This document shows positions 16,362 through 25,592 of a DNA stretch of 64,000 nt, piece by piece. Origin of the DNA: Rhodococcus sp. HNM0569 (GTDB lineage Bacteria; Actinomycetota; Actinomycetes; Mycobacteriales; Mycobacteriaceae). A program made the position numbers and the translations under genes. The number at the start of each line of letters is the position of its first letter. Position 1 is the first letter of the stretch. The stretch is from the NCBI RefSeq assembly GCF_012726205.1, contig NZ_JAASAE010000007.1:154454-218453 (forward strand). The letters run 5' to 3'. The notes beneath the pieces are model-generated. The model worked only from the letters and a program-made list of their open reading frames with translations. It had not been told where the DNA came from and ran no database searches.

Positions 16362-16910
16362 TCACCGGTTCGCGAATGCGGGACCGATCCAGCGGTGGAG
16401 AAAGGCCCGCAGGTCGTCGTCGCTGCGCGACTCGTGGTCACCGAAACACACCACCGACCAGCCGAGATGCACGCAGAGTTCGACGATGTCGTCGAGCCGC
16501 GGGGCAGTCCCCGGGAAGCGCGTGCGCAGCGGCGCGAGCAGTTCGAGACCCACGACATGCGCGCGTTCGAGTGCGCCCGCGTCGAAGACCGGGTTGCCCG
16601 TGCCTGCCCGCAGCAACGCCCCGAGCAGCGGATCGGTGCGGAATATGCGTCGGCATTCGACGATCAGTTCCACGACGTACTCCGCGGGCGTCGCCGTCTC
16701 GGCCAAGCGCGTGTGGAAGCACGCGACGACGCCCCCGAGGTGGTCGACCATCGCCTGCGATACGAGGTCCTCGCGCGTGCCGAAGATCGAGTACACGGTC
16801 TGACGGGTGACACCCGCACGCTTCGCGACGGCCGCGATCGTGACCCCCGCGAAGCCCTCGGACACGACGACCTCCTTGGTCGCCTCCAGCACCTTCGTTC
16901 GCGATCGCAC
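16362..16910 (-). CDS. TetR-family regulator upstream of cholesterol oxidase
   Basis: A 182-residue TetR protein beginning MRSRTKVLEATKEVV at a GTG (16910). The helix-turn-helix is VAKRAGVTRQTVYSIFG near residues 27-45. I preferred this start over in-frame codons upstream because GATAAT (16917-16922 on this strand) lies six bases before it, the pattern of a leaderless promoter, and because an earlier start would run into the hydrolase gene. It lies between the alpha/beta hydrolase (25 bases upstream) and cholesterol oxidase (168 bases downstream), all on the minus strand. Whether it controls sterol degradation cannot be told from sequence. Confidence 0.82.
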   Translation of the reverse strand: MRSRTKVLEATKEVVVSEGFAGVTIAAVAKRAGVTRQTVYSIFGTREDLVSQAMVDHLGGVVACFHTRLAETATPAEYVVELIVECRRIFRTDPLLGALLRAGTGNPVFDAGALERAHVVGLELLAPLRTRFPGTAPRLDDIVELCVHLGWSVVCFGDHESRSDDDLRAFLHRWIGPAFANR

Positions 16911-16935
16911 CGGGCCATTATCGCCGCATCGGCCC

Positions 16936-17841
16936 TTACGCGTGCGCGTCGGCAAGCTCCCGGATCGCCCGCGCGAGCGGCTGCCACGCGTGCTCGGGCA
17001 GGTCGTGGCCGACACCGGGCAACACGAGAGTGCGCGAGCCGGCGATCTCGGCCGCGATGACGTGCGCGGCCCGTGTCTTGATCAACGGATCGTCTTCACC
17101 GTGCACCACGAGCGTCGGACGCGTGATCGCACTGATCGGACGGCCGTTCCACTGGGCACCGATCTGCCGACTCTGCGCGGCGCCGTCGTGCACTCCCGGA
17201 TCGGGGCGTGCCTCGAGCGCGGCGCGAACCGGAGCCTCGTCGAAGCGTCGGCGCGGAGAGGCCAGCAACCGGGCTACCGCAACGCCCGCGTCGACAGCGC
17301 CTTGGCGGGTGTCCGGGTACTTTCCGCGCGCCAGCTTCGCGAGCGTGCGCAACCGGATGAACCGAAAGGTGCGGAGACCGGTGACGTCCCCGGGCACGGC
17401 GGCAATCGTGGTGAGAGTGCGCACCCGTTCGGGGCGGCGCAGGGCGACACGCTGCATGAGAGCTCCTCCGAGGGAGACGCCGAGAACGTGTGCCGAAGCC
17501 CAACCCAGCTCGTCGAGGACGGCGAGCGCGTCGTCGGCCATGTCTTCGGCGGTATACGCCTCGCCCCGGCGGGCGGCCAGTGCGGCGACGGGATTCCGAG
17601 TGCGGACGGGCGGAAGGTGCGTCGATTCGCCGCCGTCGCGCTGGTCGTACCGGGCGACGGCGAACCCGTACTCGGCCAGTTGCCTGCAGAAGCCGGCGGG
17701 GACGGCGTGACGGTCGACGCCGAGGCCGGTGGCGACGAGCAGCGGTTCACCGTCGGATCCCGGCTGGTAGCGATCGAACGCGAGCCGCACCGGCCCATTC
17801 ACCGCCCAGCGCCGCGGGCCCCATGTCTCGTCGCCTGACAT
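16936..17841 (-). CDS. Alpha/beta hydrolase
   Basis: A 301-residue alpha/beta hydrolase beginning MSGDETWGPRRWAVNG at an ATG (17841) preceded by TTGGAGGCAGGT. The nucleophile elbow is VLGVSLGGAL with the active-site Ser, the oxyanion region is YDQRDGGES, the acid residue is probably in VVHGEDDPLI, and the His is in LPGVGHDLPEH. The catalytic triad therefore appears complete. The substrate is unknown; esterase or aclacinomycin-methylesterase-like activity is typical of near relatives. It is divergently transcribed from a TetR gene with 81 bases between the starts, a classic arrangement for regulation by that TetR. Confidence 0.85.
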   Translation of the reverse strand: MSGDETWGPRRWAVNGPVRLAFDRYQPGSDGEPLLVATGLGVDRHAVPAGFCRQLAEYGFAVARYDQRDGGESTHLPPVRTRNPVAALAARRGEAYTAEDMADDALAVLDELGWASAHVLGVSLGGALMQRVALRRPERVRTLTTIAAVPGDVTGLRTFRFIRLRTLAKLARGKYPDTRQGAVDAGVAVARLLASPRRRFDEAPVRAALEARPDPGVHDGAAQSRQIGAQWNGRPISAITRPTLVVHGEDDPLIKTRAAHVIAAEIAGSRTLVLPGVGHDLPEHAWQPLARAIRELADAHA

Positions 17842-17853
17842 ACCTGCCTCCAA

Positions 17854-17886
17854 TACAGAGTTCACCGAACGCAGTTCTACTGTAGA
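17854..17886. promoter_or_regulatory. Candidate operator between hydrolase and TetR genes
   Basis: An 11-base palindrome TCTAC-T-GTAGA (17876-17886) and a wider inverted pair TACAG (17854-17858) / CTGTA (17880-17884) lie in the 81-base divergent gap. The position fits a TetR operator that overlaps both promoters. Confidence 0.45.
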
Positions 17887-17922
17887 CCGGACGACCAGAC
17901 GACGGACAGAAGGGCATCGCAA

Positions 17923-18618
17923 GTGACGCCGTCCGAACAGGACCGACCTGCCACGACCGTGTGGGAGCGTCCGCACGGCACCCGCGGACCCGCACCGACT
18001 TTCGGTTTGGCGGACATCGCTGCTGTCGCGATCGACCTTGCCGAGGAAGGCGGATTGCCCGCTGTTTCCACTCGCCGGATCGCCAAGGCACTCGGGATGA
18101 GCCAGTCCGCGCTGTACCGCTACGTGACCAGCCACGACGAGGTGTTCGACCTCATGGTCGATGCGGCGGCAGGCGAGATCGACCTCGACGTTCCCCTGTC
18201 CGGCACGGTGATCGACGATCTCGTTGCACTCGCACGTCGCGCGAAAGCCGTCCACGTGCGGCGCTCATGGCTGCTGGCGATACCCGTCGAAGCCCTGCGC
18301 GTCGGCCCGCGCGGCATCGACTACCTCGAGTTCGCGCTCCGAGCGATGGCCGATGCCGATCTGCCGGGCCCGGCGAAGCTGCAGGTGATCGCCGTGCTGA
18401 ACACCCTCGTCCAGCAGTTCGCTCGCACCGAGATCGGCGACGGCACGGCAGGCCGACATGCTGCGCAAGCTGCATATCTGGGCAGGGTCGTCGGTGCGGG
18501 CGCACATCCCTGTCTCGCCGCCGCGATCACCCCCTCGGACGGTGTCGACGCCCGTGCCGGCGACCTGTTCGAGACCGTCGTGCGGCGAGTCCTCCGCGGG
18601 ATGCTCACCACCGATTGA
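17923..18618 (+). CDS. TetR-family regulator (TetR/TetR_C class)
   Basis: A 231-residue regulator with an N-terminal extension, an HTH near residues 30-70 (TRRIAKALGMSQSALYRYV) and a C-terminal domain resembling that of drug-sensing TetR proteins (LVDAAAGEI ... LLAIPVEALRVGPRGIDYLE). It starts at GTG 17923. It is divergent from the alpha/beta hydrolase and convergent with the ABC exporter (21 bases between the ends). The hydrolase is the likeliest target, with the palindrome at 17876-17886 as a possible operator. Confidence 0.85.
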   Translation: MTPSEQDRPATTVWERPHGTRGPAPTFGLADIAAVAIDLAEEGGLPAVSTRRIAKALGMSQSALYRYVTSHDEVFDLMVDAAAGEIDLDVPLSGTVIDDLVALARRAKAVHVRRSWLLAIPVEALRVGPRGIDYLEFALRAMADADLPGPAKLQVIAVLNTLVQQFARTEIGDGTAGRHAAQAAYLGRVVGAGAHPCLAAAITPSDGVDARAGDLFETVVRRVLRGMLTTD

Positions 18619-18639
18619 CCCCCGAGATCGACGCCTCGG

Positions 18640-20556
18640 TTATACGTCCGCCCCGACGAACTGACTGTTGTAGAGCCGGAAGTACGCGCCCTTGACGGCG
18701 AGCAGTTCGTCGTGGCTGCCCTTCTCGACGATCTGCCCGTGTTCCATCACGACGATCAGGTCGGCCTCGCGGATGGTCGAGAGCCGGTGCGCGATCACGA
18801 AACTCGTGCGGTCCGTGCGCAGCGCCGCGGTGGCCTGCTGGACGAGCAGTTCGGTGCGGGTGTCGACCGAGCTCGTCGCCTCGTCGAGGATCAGCAGCGA
18901 CGGCTTGGCGAGGAAAGCTCGCGCGATCGTGACGAGCTGCTTCTCGCCCGCACTGATGTTGCCGCCTTCCTCGTCGATCACGGTGTCGTAGCCGTCGGGC
19001 AGCGAGTGCACGAACCGGTCGACGAAGCTCACCCGCGCGGCCTCGTGGATGTCGTCCTCGGTGGCGTCCGGATTGCCGTACGCGATGTTGTCTCGGATCG
19101 TGCCGCCGAACAGCCACGCGTCCTGCAACACCATGCCGATGCGCGAGCGCAGGTCGTCTCGGGTCATGTCGCTGATGTCGACGCCGTCGAGCGTGATGCG
19201 ACCGGCGTCGAGTTCGTAGAACCGCAGGATCAGGTTGACGAGCGTGGTCTTGCCCGCGCCCGTCGGCCCGACGATGGCCACCATCTGCCCGGGCTCCGCG
19301 ACGAGCGACAGGCCTTCGATGAGCGGCACGTCGGGGTCGTAGCGGAAGGTGACGTGGTCGAACACGACGCGGCCCTTGTGCTCGCGCGGCGTACGCGCGT
19401 CCGCCCGATCGGGCACTTCCTCGTCCTCGTCGAGCACAGCGAACACGCGCTCGGCCGACGCGACGCCGGACTGCAGCAGGTTGACCATCGACCCGATCTG
19501 CGACAGCGGCTGCGTGAACTGGCGCGAGTACTGGATGAATGCCTGCACGTCGCCGAGGCTCATGGTGCCCGACGCGACGCGCATCCCGCCGATGACGGCG
19601 ACCGCGACGTAGTTGAGGTTGCCGAGGAACATGATCGCCGGCATCACGAGACCCGACACGAACTGCGCGCGATAGCTCGACTGGTACAGGCGGTCGTTCT
19701 CGGCGGCGAAACGCTCGCGGACCTGCTGGGTGCGGCCGAAGGCGGTGACGATCTCGTGCCCCGAGTACGCCTCCTCGACCTGGCCGTTGACGAGCCCGGT
19801 GGACCGCCACTGGTTGACGAAGTGCCGCTTCGACCGTCGTGCGATGACCGCGGTGACGACGATCGACACCGGCACCGTGAGCACGGCGATGAGCGCGAGC
19901 AGCGGCGAGATGAGCAGCATGACGATCAGGATCGCGACGACCGTGAAGACCGACTGGATGAGCTGGCTCATCGTCTGCTGCATCGCCTGCGACAGATTGT
20001 CGATGTCGTTGGTGACGCGGCTGAGCAGATCGCCACGCGAGTGGGAATCGAAGTACCGCAACGGGAGCCGGTGGATCTTGCGTTCGACCTCGGTGCGCAA
20101 CCGGCGGATGACGGCCTGCACCACGATGTTGAGGACGTACGCCGCGAGCCACGCGAACACCGACGACAGGAGATACAGCACGAGCACCAGAAGCAGCAGC
20201 CGGCCGAGCGCCCCGAAGTCGATGCCCTGCCCGGGCACGACGGCCATGCCGGACACCATGTCCGCCATCTGGCCCCGGCCGCTTTCGCGCAGGCCCGCGA
20301 CGGCCTCGTCCTTGGTGAGCCCGTCGGGCAGCTGCGCACCCACGACGCCGTCGAAGATGATGTTGGTGCCCTGGCCGAGCAGCCGCGGTGCGATCGCGAG
20401 CAACGTGACCGACGCGACGGTCGACAGCAACACCGCGACGAGGCCGACCCGATGCGGCCGCAACCGGCCGAGCAGGCGTTTCGTCGACGGCCACAACGCC
20501 TTCGGCTTCTGTGTGGGCGGTGTCCCCGGCGGACCGCCCCCTCCCGGACGCGTCAC
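18640..20556 (-). CDS. ABC exporter, consensus half of a heterodimer
   Basis: A 638-residue fused membrane/ATPase half-transporter beginning MTRPGGGGPPGTPPTQ at a GTG that overlaps the stop of the upstream half by four bases (GTGA). A proline/glycine-rich N-terminus is followed by six membrane helices (about 40-370) and a nucleotide-binding domain with Walker A GPTGAGKTTL, a signature that reads ISAGEKQ instead of LSGGQ, and Walker B LLILDEATS with its catalytic Glu. It should pair with the 20553-22292 product, which has a degenerate Walker B. The substrate is unknown; relatives export drugs, lipids or peptides. Confidence 0.9.
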   Translation of the reverse strand: MTRPGGGGPPGTPPTQKPKALWPSTKRLLGRLRPHRVGLVAVLLSTVASVTLLAIAPRLLGQGTNIIFDGVVGAQLPDGLTKDEAVAGLRESGRGQMADMVSGMAVVPGQGIDFGALGRLLLLVLVLYLLSSVFAWLAAYVLNIVVQAVIRRLRTEVERKIHRLPLRYFDSHSRGDLLSRVTNDIDNLSQAMQQTMSQLIQSVFTVVAILIVMLLISPLLALIAVLTVPVSIVVTAVIARRSKRHFVNQWRSTGLVNGQVEEAYSGHEIVTAFGRTQQVRERFAAENDRLYQSSYRAQFVSGLVMPAIMFLGNLNYVAVAVIGGMRVASGTMSLGDVQAFIQYSRQFTQPLSQIGSMVNLLQSGVASAERVFAVLDEDEEVPDRADARTPREHKGRVVFDHVTFRYDPDVPLIEGLSLVAEPGQMVAIVGPTGAGKTTLVNLILRFYELDAGRITLDGVDISDMTRDDLRSRIGMVLQDAWLFGGTIRDNIAYGNPDATEDDIHEAARVSFVDRFVHSLPDGYDTVIDEEGGNISAGEKQLVTIARAFLAKPSLLILDEATSSVDTRTELLVQQATAALRTDRTSFVIAHRLSTIREADLIVVMEHGQIVEKGSHDELLAVKGAYFRLYNSQFVGADV

Positions 20557-22292
20557 GACACCTCCTGTACCGAGCGCTGGGACTCGACGATCTCGACGTA
20601 ACACGGGCACGTGTCGAGCAGTTCGCGGTGTGTGCCCTTGCCGACGATCTCGCCGTCCTCGAGGACGACGATCTGTTCGGCGTCGACGATCGTGGACACG
20701 CGTTGTGCGACCACGATCACCGTCGCGTCGCGCGTCTCGGGTGCGAGGGCGGCGCGCAACCGTGCGTCGGTCGCGAGATCGAGTGCCGAGAACGAGTCGT
20801 CGAACAGGTAGATCGACGGCCGCCGCACGAGGGCCCGCGCGATCGCGAGCCGTTGCCGCTGGCCGCCCGAGACGGTCGTGCCGCCCTGCGCGATCGGGGT
20901 GTCGAGCCCTTCGGGCATCCGTCGTACGAAGTCGGCCGCCTGCGCGACTTCGAGCGCGTGCCATAGATGTTCGTCGGTCGCGTCGGGGTCGCCGTAGCGC
21001 AGGTTGCTCGCGACGGTGCCGCTGAACAGGTACGGCCGCTGCGGCACGAGACCGATACCGGCACGCAGCAGGTCGAGGTCGAGGCGACGCACGTCCGTGT
21101 GAGACACGAGCACGGCGCCCGCGGTGACGTCCATGAGTCTGGGCACCAAGTTGATCAGCGTCGTCTTGCCCGCGCCCGTGCCGCCGACGATCGCCGTGGT
21201 CTTGCCCGGTTCGGCGCGAAAGGTGATGTCGCGCAACACGGGTTGATCGGCGCCGGGGAACTTGAATTCGGCGCCTCGGAACTCGACGACTCCCGGCGCG
21301 TCGAGGGTGCGCACCGCGTCGTCGGGCTGGGCGACGGTGGGCACGGCGCCGAGGACCTCGCCGATCCGGTCGGCGCACACCGCGGCGCGCGGCGCCATCA
21401 TCGCGATGAACGACGCCATCATGACCGACATCAGGATCTGCATGATGTACGCGAGCATCGCGGTGAGGGCACCCACCTGCATCGATCCGGTGTCGATGCG
21501 GTGGCCGCCGAACCAGATGACCGCGACGCTCGTGACATTCGCAATGCCCATGACGGTGGGGAACATGAGCGCCGACAACCTGCCGACGCGCAGTGCGGTG
21601 TCGGTGAGTGCGTCGTTGGCTGCGTCGAAACGGCGATGTTCGAGCGGCTCACGCACGAACGCCCGCACGACGCGGATGCCGGTGATCTGTTCGCGCAGTA
21701 CGCGGTTGACGCCGTCGATGCGCTGCTGCATCTGCCGGAAGGCGGGAATCATCTTCGCGATGACGACGGCCATCGCGATCGCGAGGACCGGCACGGTGAC
21801 CGCGAGGACGAGCGCGAGACCCGCGTCCTGACGGATCGCCATCACGATCCCGCCGATGCACATGATGGGCGCCATCACGAGGATCGTGCAGCTCATCACG
21901 ACGAGCATCTGCACCTGCTGCACGTCGTTGGTGTTGCGGGTGATGAGCGACGGCGCACCGAACTGGCCGATCTCGCGGGCCGAGAACGCGCCGACGCGTG
22001 CGACGAGGGCGTCGCGCACGTCGCGGCCGAAGCCCATCGCGGCGCGCGCACCGAAGTACACCGAGCCGATCGAGCACACGATCTGCACGAGCGTGACCGC
22101 GAGCATGCGCCCGCCCGCCGTCATGATGTATCCGGTGTCGCCCTGCGTGACGCCCTTGTCGATCAGGTCGGCGTTGAGGCTCGGCAGGTACAGCGCCGCG
22201 CCGGTCGCGACGAGCTGGAACACCAGCACGCCCAGCAGCGGCCCGCGATAGTTCCGCAGGAAGCGCGTCAGCAGGGGGATCAGCATCGGCAC
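20553..22292 (-). CDS. ABC exporter, degenerate half of a heterodimer
   Basis: A 579-residue half-transporter with six membrane helices (residues 15-300) and a nucleotide-binding domain. Walker A is GGTGAGKTTL and the signature VSGGQRQRLAIARAL is intact. Walker B reads YLFDDSFSALD, so the catalytic Glu is replaced by Asp. This is the hallmark of the non-hydrolysing site in heterodimeric exporters such as TM287/288 or LmrCD. It is the first gene of a two-gene operon, coupled to the second by a GTGA overlap. A strong hairpin at 22362-22399 lies upstream and belongs to the preceding MmpL gene. Confidence 0.9.
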   Translation of the reverse strand: MPMLIPLLTRFLRNYRGPLLGVLVFQLVATGAALYLPSLNADLIDKGVTQGDTGYIMTAGGRMLAVTLVQIVCSIGSVYFGARAAMGFGRDVRDALVARVGAFSAREIGQFGAPSLITRNTNDVQQVQMLVVMSCTILVMAPIMCIGGIVMAIRQDAGLALVLAVTVPVLAIAMAVVIAKMIPAFRQMQQRIDGVNRVLREQITGIRVVRAFVREPLEHRRFDAANDALTDTALRVGRLSALMFPTVMGIANVTSVAVIWFGGHRIDTGSMQVGALTAMLAYIMQILMSVMMASFIAMMAPRAAVCADRIGEVLGAVPTVAQPDDAVRTLDAPGVVEFRGAEFKFPGADQPVLRDITFRAEPGKTTAIVGGTGAGKTTLINLVPRLMDVTAGAVLVSHTDVRRLDLDLLRAGIGLVPQRPYLFSGTVASNLRYGDPDATDEHLWHALEVAQAADFVRRMPEGLDTPIAQGGTTVSGGQRQRLAIARALVRRPSIYLFDDSFSALDLATDARLRAALAPETRDATVIVVAQRVSTIVDAEQIVVLEDGEIVGKGTHRELLDTCPCYVEIVESQRSVQEVS

Positions 22293-22361
22293 CGTCGCAT
22301 GCTCATGGTGATCGAAACTACCCGCGTCGGGCGCCTGCGAGCACCGGGTTTTCCCAACACA

Positions 22362-22399
22362 CGACAGGCCCCTCCCGATTTGTCGGGAAGGGCCTGTCG
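22362..22399 (-). terminator. Hairpin terminator after the MmpL gene
   Basis: Arms at 22362-22378 and 22383-22399 (CGACAGGCCC ... GGGCCTGTCG, one mismatch) form a 17-base stem with a four-base loop, 16 bases past the MmpL stop. There is no T-tract. It should isolate MmpL from the ABC exporter operon downstream. Confidence 0.75.
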
Positions 22400-22415
22400 C
22401 GGTGGTGCGAGACGG

Positions 22416-24755
22416 TCAGCCGACCGGGACGTCGCTCCGGGTTTCCTCGGCGGGCAGCTGCTTGCGCAGCTTCTCGCCTTCGATGTCGACATTCGGCATG
22501 ATCCGGTCGAGCCACTTCGGCAGCCACCACGCCTTGTCGCCGAGCAGCGCCATCACCGACGGGATGATCACCATGCGGACGAGGAAGGCGTCGAAGAACA
22601 CCGCCGCGGCGAGGGCGAAGCCCATCGACTTGATCAGCGTGTCCGACTCGAAGATGAACGCCGCGAACACCGACATCATGATGATCGCCGCCGCCGTGAC
22701 GACGCGGGCGCCGTGCGTGAAGCCCGACGTGACCGCGGCCTTCGCATCGGAGCCGTGCACGTACTCCTCACGCATACGGGTCACCAGGAACACCTGGTAG
22801 TCCATCGCGAGGCCGAACACGACACCGATCAGGAAGATCGGCATGAAGCTCACGATCGGCTGCGGATTGGTGATGAGGCCCAGCCAGCCCTCCTGGAAGA
22901 TCGCGACGGTCGCACCGAACGTCGCGAGCACACTCAGCAAGAAGCCGAGGGTCGCGGTGAGCGGCACCAGGATCGAACGGAACACGAGCATCAGCAGCAC
23001 GAACGCCAGACCGATGACCACGGCGAGGTACGGCACGAGCGCGTCCTGCAGCGTCTCGGACACGTCGAGCTCCATCGCCGTCTGGCCGGTGACTCCGTAC
23101 GAGACGCCGATGCTGTCGTTCAGTCCGGACTCCGCGTCGCGGATGCTGTGCACGACGTCGATCGTGGCGTCGTCGGTCGGCCCGCTGGCGGGCGTCACCA
23201 TGATCTGCGCGGTGTCGCCTGCCTCGTTGACGCCGATGACCTGCGCGTTGACGACGTCCTCCTCGGCGGAGATCATCTGGTTGACCTCGGCGAACGCCTG
23301 CTCGGCGGGCACCGAGGCGTCCTGCGCGTCGACGACGACGAGCAGCGGCCCGTTCTTGCCGGGACCGAAGCCGTCGGACACGAGGTCGTACGCCTGCCGC
23401 GAACTGGTCGCGGGGTCGCCGGTCGCCTCGGTGGGCAGCGCGAGCTTGAGCCCCATCGCGGGCAGTGCGAGCAGTGCGAGCACCACGACGCCGCCGACGA
23501 GCGGGATCAGCGGCCGCTCGACGACCTTCCCGATGTAGCGCGCCGCGAAGCCCGGCTTGGCATTCGGGTCCTCGGGATCGCGGCCGGACAGGAATTTCAC
23601 CCGACCCGCGAAGGCCTTCTTGCCGAACAGGCCGAGGAGCGCGGGCAGCAGCGTCAGGGCGATCAGCACCGCGATGAGCACCGTGAAGGCGGCCGCGGCG
23701 CCCATGTCCGACAGGAACGGGATGCCGACGACGCGCAGTGCGGTGAGCGCGATGATGACCGTGAGGCCCGCGAACACGACCGCCGAACCGGCGGTGCCGA
23801 CGGCACGTCCCGCGGCCTCGGAGCGGTCGTCGGTGACGGTGATCTCGTGTTTGTAGCGGGACACGATGAACAGCGAGTAGTCGATCGCGACGGCGAGACC
23901 GATCATGATCGCGAGCGTCGGCGTCATCGAGCTGAGATCGGTGAAGCCGGTGGCGATCGTGATGCCCATGCTGCCGATCGCGATACCGATGATCGCGGTG
24001 ATCAGCGGGAGGCCCGCGGCGACGAGCGCACCGAAGGTGATGACGAGGACGACAGCCGCGATGGCGATACCGATCAGCTCGGCGGTGCCACCGGGCATCT
24101 CCGCTTCCTGCGCGACCGAGCCACTGAGCTGTACGTTCAACCCCGCGTCGGTGCCCGGCTGTGCGGCGGCCTTGACCTGGTCACGCAGTTCGGGCGTGAC
24201 GTCGGCCCATTCGCCGTCGAAGGGCACCTCGACGTAACCGACGGTCTTGTCGGAGTTGAGCGGCGACAGGGCGTTCGCATTGTCCAGCGCGACGTCGGCC
24301 GGCGTTCCGGACTGCTCGGCGGTCGCGTCCGCCATCGCGGTGAGCTGCTCAGCGCCGACGACCGGGTTGACCAGCGCCCCGGGAGGACCAGTTTCGGTCG
24401 GCGGGACCTGAGCGGCGTCGGACACCTGGTCGATGTGGCGCACGTTGTCGAGCACGGCGTCCATCGCAGCGAGGTTCTCGGGGGTGTCGAGTGTCTGCCC
24501 GTCCGGCGCCTCGAACACGAATCGCGCCGACAGGGCGTTCATGGGGTCACTTCCGGCCGCTTCCGGGAAGCGCTCGGCCATCAGGTCCTGCGCCTGCTGC
24601 GCGGGTGTGCCGGGGATCTCGAACGAGTCCTTCGTCGGCCCGGACAGCGTCGCCGCCCCGACGCCCACCAGCACGAGGATGGCGAGCCATGCGGTCAGGA
24701 CCAGGCCTTTTCGCCGAAAGGCGAATCTGCCGATCCGATAGAGATAGGTGGCCAT
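22416..24755 (-). CDS. MmpL/RND-family transporter
   Basis: A 779-residue member of the MMPL group of RND transporters, which in mycolic-acid bacteria move lipids or other hydrophobic molecules with the proton gradient. It has the internal duplication of the family: one membrane segment near the N-terminus, a large extracytoplasmic loop (about 40-190), five helices, a second loop and five more helices. The Asp-Tyr pairs of the proton relay are at residues 292-293 (AIDYSLF) and 652-653 (AMDYQVF). A TetR gene sits 54 bases upstream on the same strand and probably represses it. The cargo is unknown. A hairpin terminator follows. Confidence 0.9.
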   Translation of the reverse strand: MATYLYRIGRFAFRRKGLVLTAWLAILVLVGVGAATLSGPTKDSFEIPGTPAQQAQDLMAERFPEAAGSDPMNALSARFVFEAPDGQTLDTPENLAAMDAVLDNVRHIDQVSDAAQVPPTETGPPGALVNPVVGAEQLTAMADATAEQSGTPADVALDNANALSPLNSDKTVGYVEVPFDGEWADVTPELRDQVKAAAQPGTDAGLNVQLSGSVAQEAEMPGGTAELIGIAIAAVVLVITFGALVAAGLPLITAIIGIAIGSMGITIATGFTDLSSMTPTLAIMIGLAVAIDYSLFIVSRYKHEITVTDDRSEAAGRAVGTAGSAVVFAGLTVIIALTALRVVGIPFLSDMGAAAAFTVLIAVLIALTLLPALLGLFGKKAFAGRVKFLSGRDPEDPNAKPGFAARYIGKVVERPLIPLVGGVVVLALLALPAMGLKLALPTEATGDPATSSRQAYDLVSDGFGPGKNGPLLVVVDAQDASVPAEQAFAEVNQMISAEEDVVNAQVIGVNEAGDTAQIMVTPASGPTDDATIDVVHSIRDAESGLNDSIGVSYGVTGQTAMELDVSETLQDALVPYLAVVIGLAFVLLMLVFRSILVPLTATLGFLLSVLATFGATVAIFQEGWLGLITNPQPIVSFMPIFLIGVVFGLAMDYQVFLVTRMREEYVHGSDAKAAVTSGFTHGARVVTAAAIIMMSVFAAFIFESDTLIKSMGFALAAAVFFDAFLVRMVIIPSVMALLGDKAWWLPKWLDRIMPNVDIEGEKLRKQLPAEETRSDVPVG

Positions 24756-24809
24756 GCAGGCTCCTCGGTGTTTCGTGTTCCTTCAGTGCTGTGCCGTGAC
24801 GCGGGAGCG

Positions 24810-25469
24810 CTACGGCTGCGGCAGTCCGCTCTTGAGCTGAGCGAATGCCCGGCGGACCAGTTCGTCCGGGCCCGAGGCCCCGGAGCGGCCGCTGATCCAC
24901 AGGTCGAGCGCCGCCTTGCAGGCGCCGCCGACCGCGTGGTGGAGGACATGCGGATACAGGTCGGTCTCGGCGTTCGTGCCGGTGCGCTCGGCGATGGCTT
25001 CGCCGAGCAGCCGCGAGATCCGGCTCTGCAACTCGTCGGTCTGCTTGGCCAGCAGCACCGGCGACGACTGCAGGCCCTGCAGCATGTCGACGGTTTCGTC
25101 TATCCGCTTCTCGGGGTCGTTGAGCATGTCGACCACGACCGCCTCGATCGAATCCCAGATCGGCTCGTCTGCCGGGCGTGCACGCAGCGTGTCCACCCAG
25201 CTCCGCACGTTGTCCTCCAGCGCGGTGAGAACCGCTTCCTCCTTGTTGGAGAAATAGTTGTGGAAGGTCCGGGTCGACACGCCCGCCTCGGCCGCGATGG
25301 CGTCGGCGGTGACATGGTCGATTCCGAACTGACGCGAGAGCCGCACCGTCGCCTCGCTCAGCGCGGCGCGCGTCGCGGCCTTCTTCTTGTCACGCAGACC
25401 GGTCTTCTTGTCACGGAGGTGATCGGCGACCGCCTTCTGGCAGTCGAAGAGTCGGGAAGGTGCGTCCAC
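24810..25469 (-). CDS. TetR-family regulator of the MmpL operon
   Basis: A 219-residue TetR protein starting at GTG 25469. A lysine-rich N-terminus precedes the HTH (AIAAEAGVSTRTFHNYFSNK, about residues 54-73), and the C-terminal half resembles TetR proteins of the AcrR type. It lies directly upstream of the MmpL transporter in the same orientation and is probably autoregulated together with it. A perfect 8-bp palindrome (CTCTGAAA-TT-TTTCAGAG, 25497-25514) lies 27 bases upstream of the start and is the natural operator candidate. Confidence 0.87.
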   Translation of the reverse strand: MDAPSRLFDCQKAVADHLRDKKTGLRDKKKAATRAALSEATVRLSRQFGIDHVTADAIAAEAGVSTRTFHNYFSNKEEAVLTALEDNVRSWVDTLRARPADEPIWDSIEAVVVDMLNDPEKRIDETVDMLQGLQSSPVLLAKQTDELQSRISRLLGEAIAERTGTNAETDLYPHVLHHAVGGACKAALDLWISGRSGASGPDELVRRAFAQLKSGLPQP

Positions 25470-25496
25470 TGTGTCGAGCGTACTGAAGTTGCAGCA

Positions 25497-25514
25497 CTCT
25501 GAAATTTTTCAGAG
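25497..25514. promoter_or_regulatory. Candidate TetR operator
   Basis: CTCTGAAA and TTTCAGAG are perfect 8-base arms with a 2-base spacer, in an AT-rich patch just upstream of the TetR-MmpL operon. The size and placement suit a TetR dimer site. Confidence 0.6.
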
Positions 25515-25592
25515 GAGGGAAAGTTTATGGGATCTCCCACACCAGCGGCACGAATGTTGCCCAGGTCACGCGGCCGCCTGCCGAACTCCAGC

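Noticed and set aside
16911-17015. N-terminal extension of the TetR regulator at 16362-16910
   Set aside because: It would overlap the hydrolase gene end, is Arg/Ser-rich like a shadow frame, and the GATAAT just before GTG 16910 supports the shorter protein.
20967-25502. A 1511-codon open frame on the plus strand and other long frames opposite real genes (for example 9678-11858 minus, 205-1155 plus, 29816-31984 plus)
   Set aside because: They lie antisense or out of frame to well-recognised genes (ABC exporter, MmpL, ATPase, MrpA), have low-complexity Arg/His/Asp-rich composition typical of high-GC shadow frames, and contain no recognisable domains.
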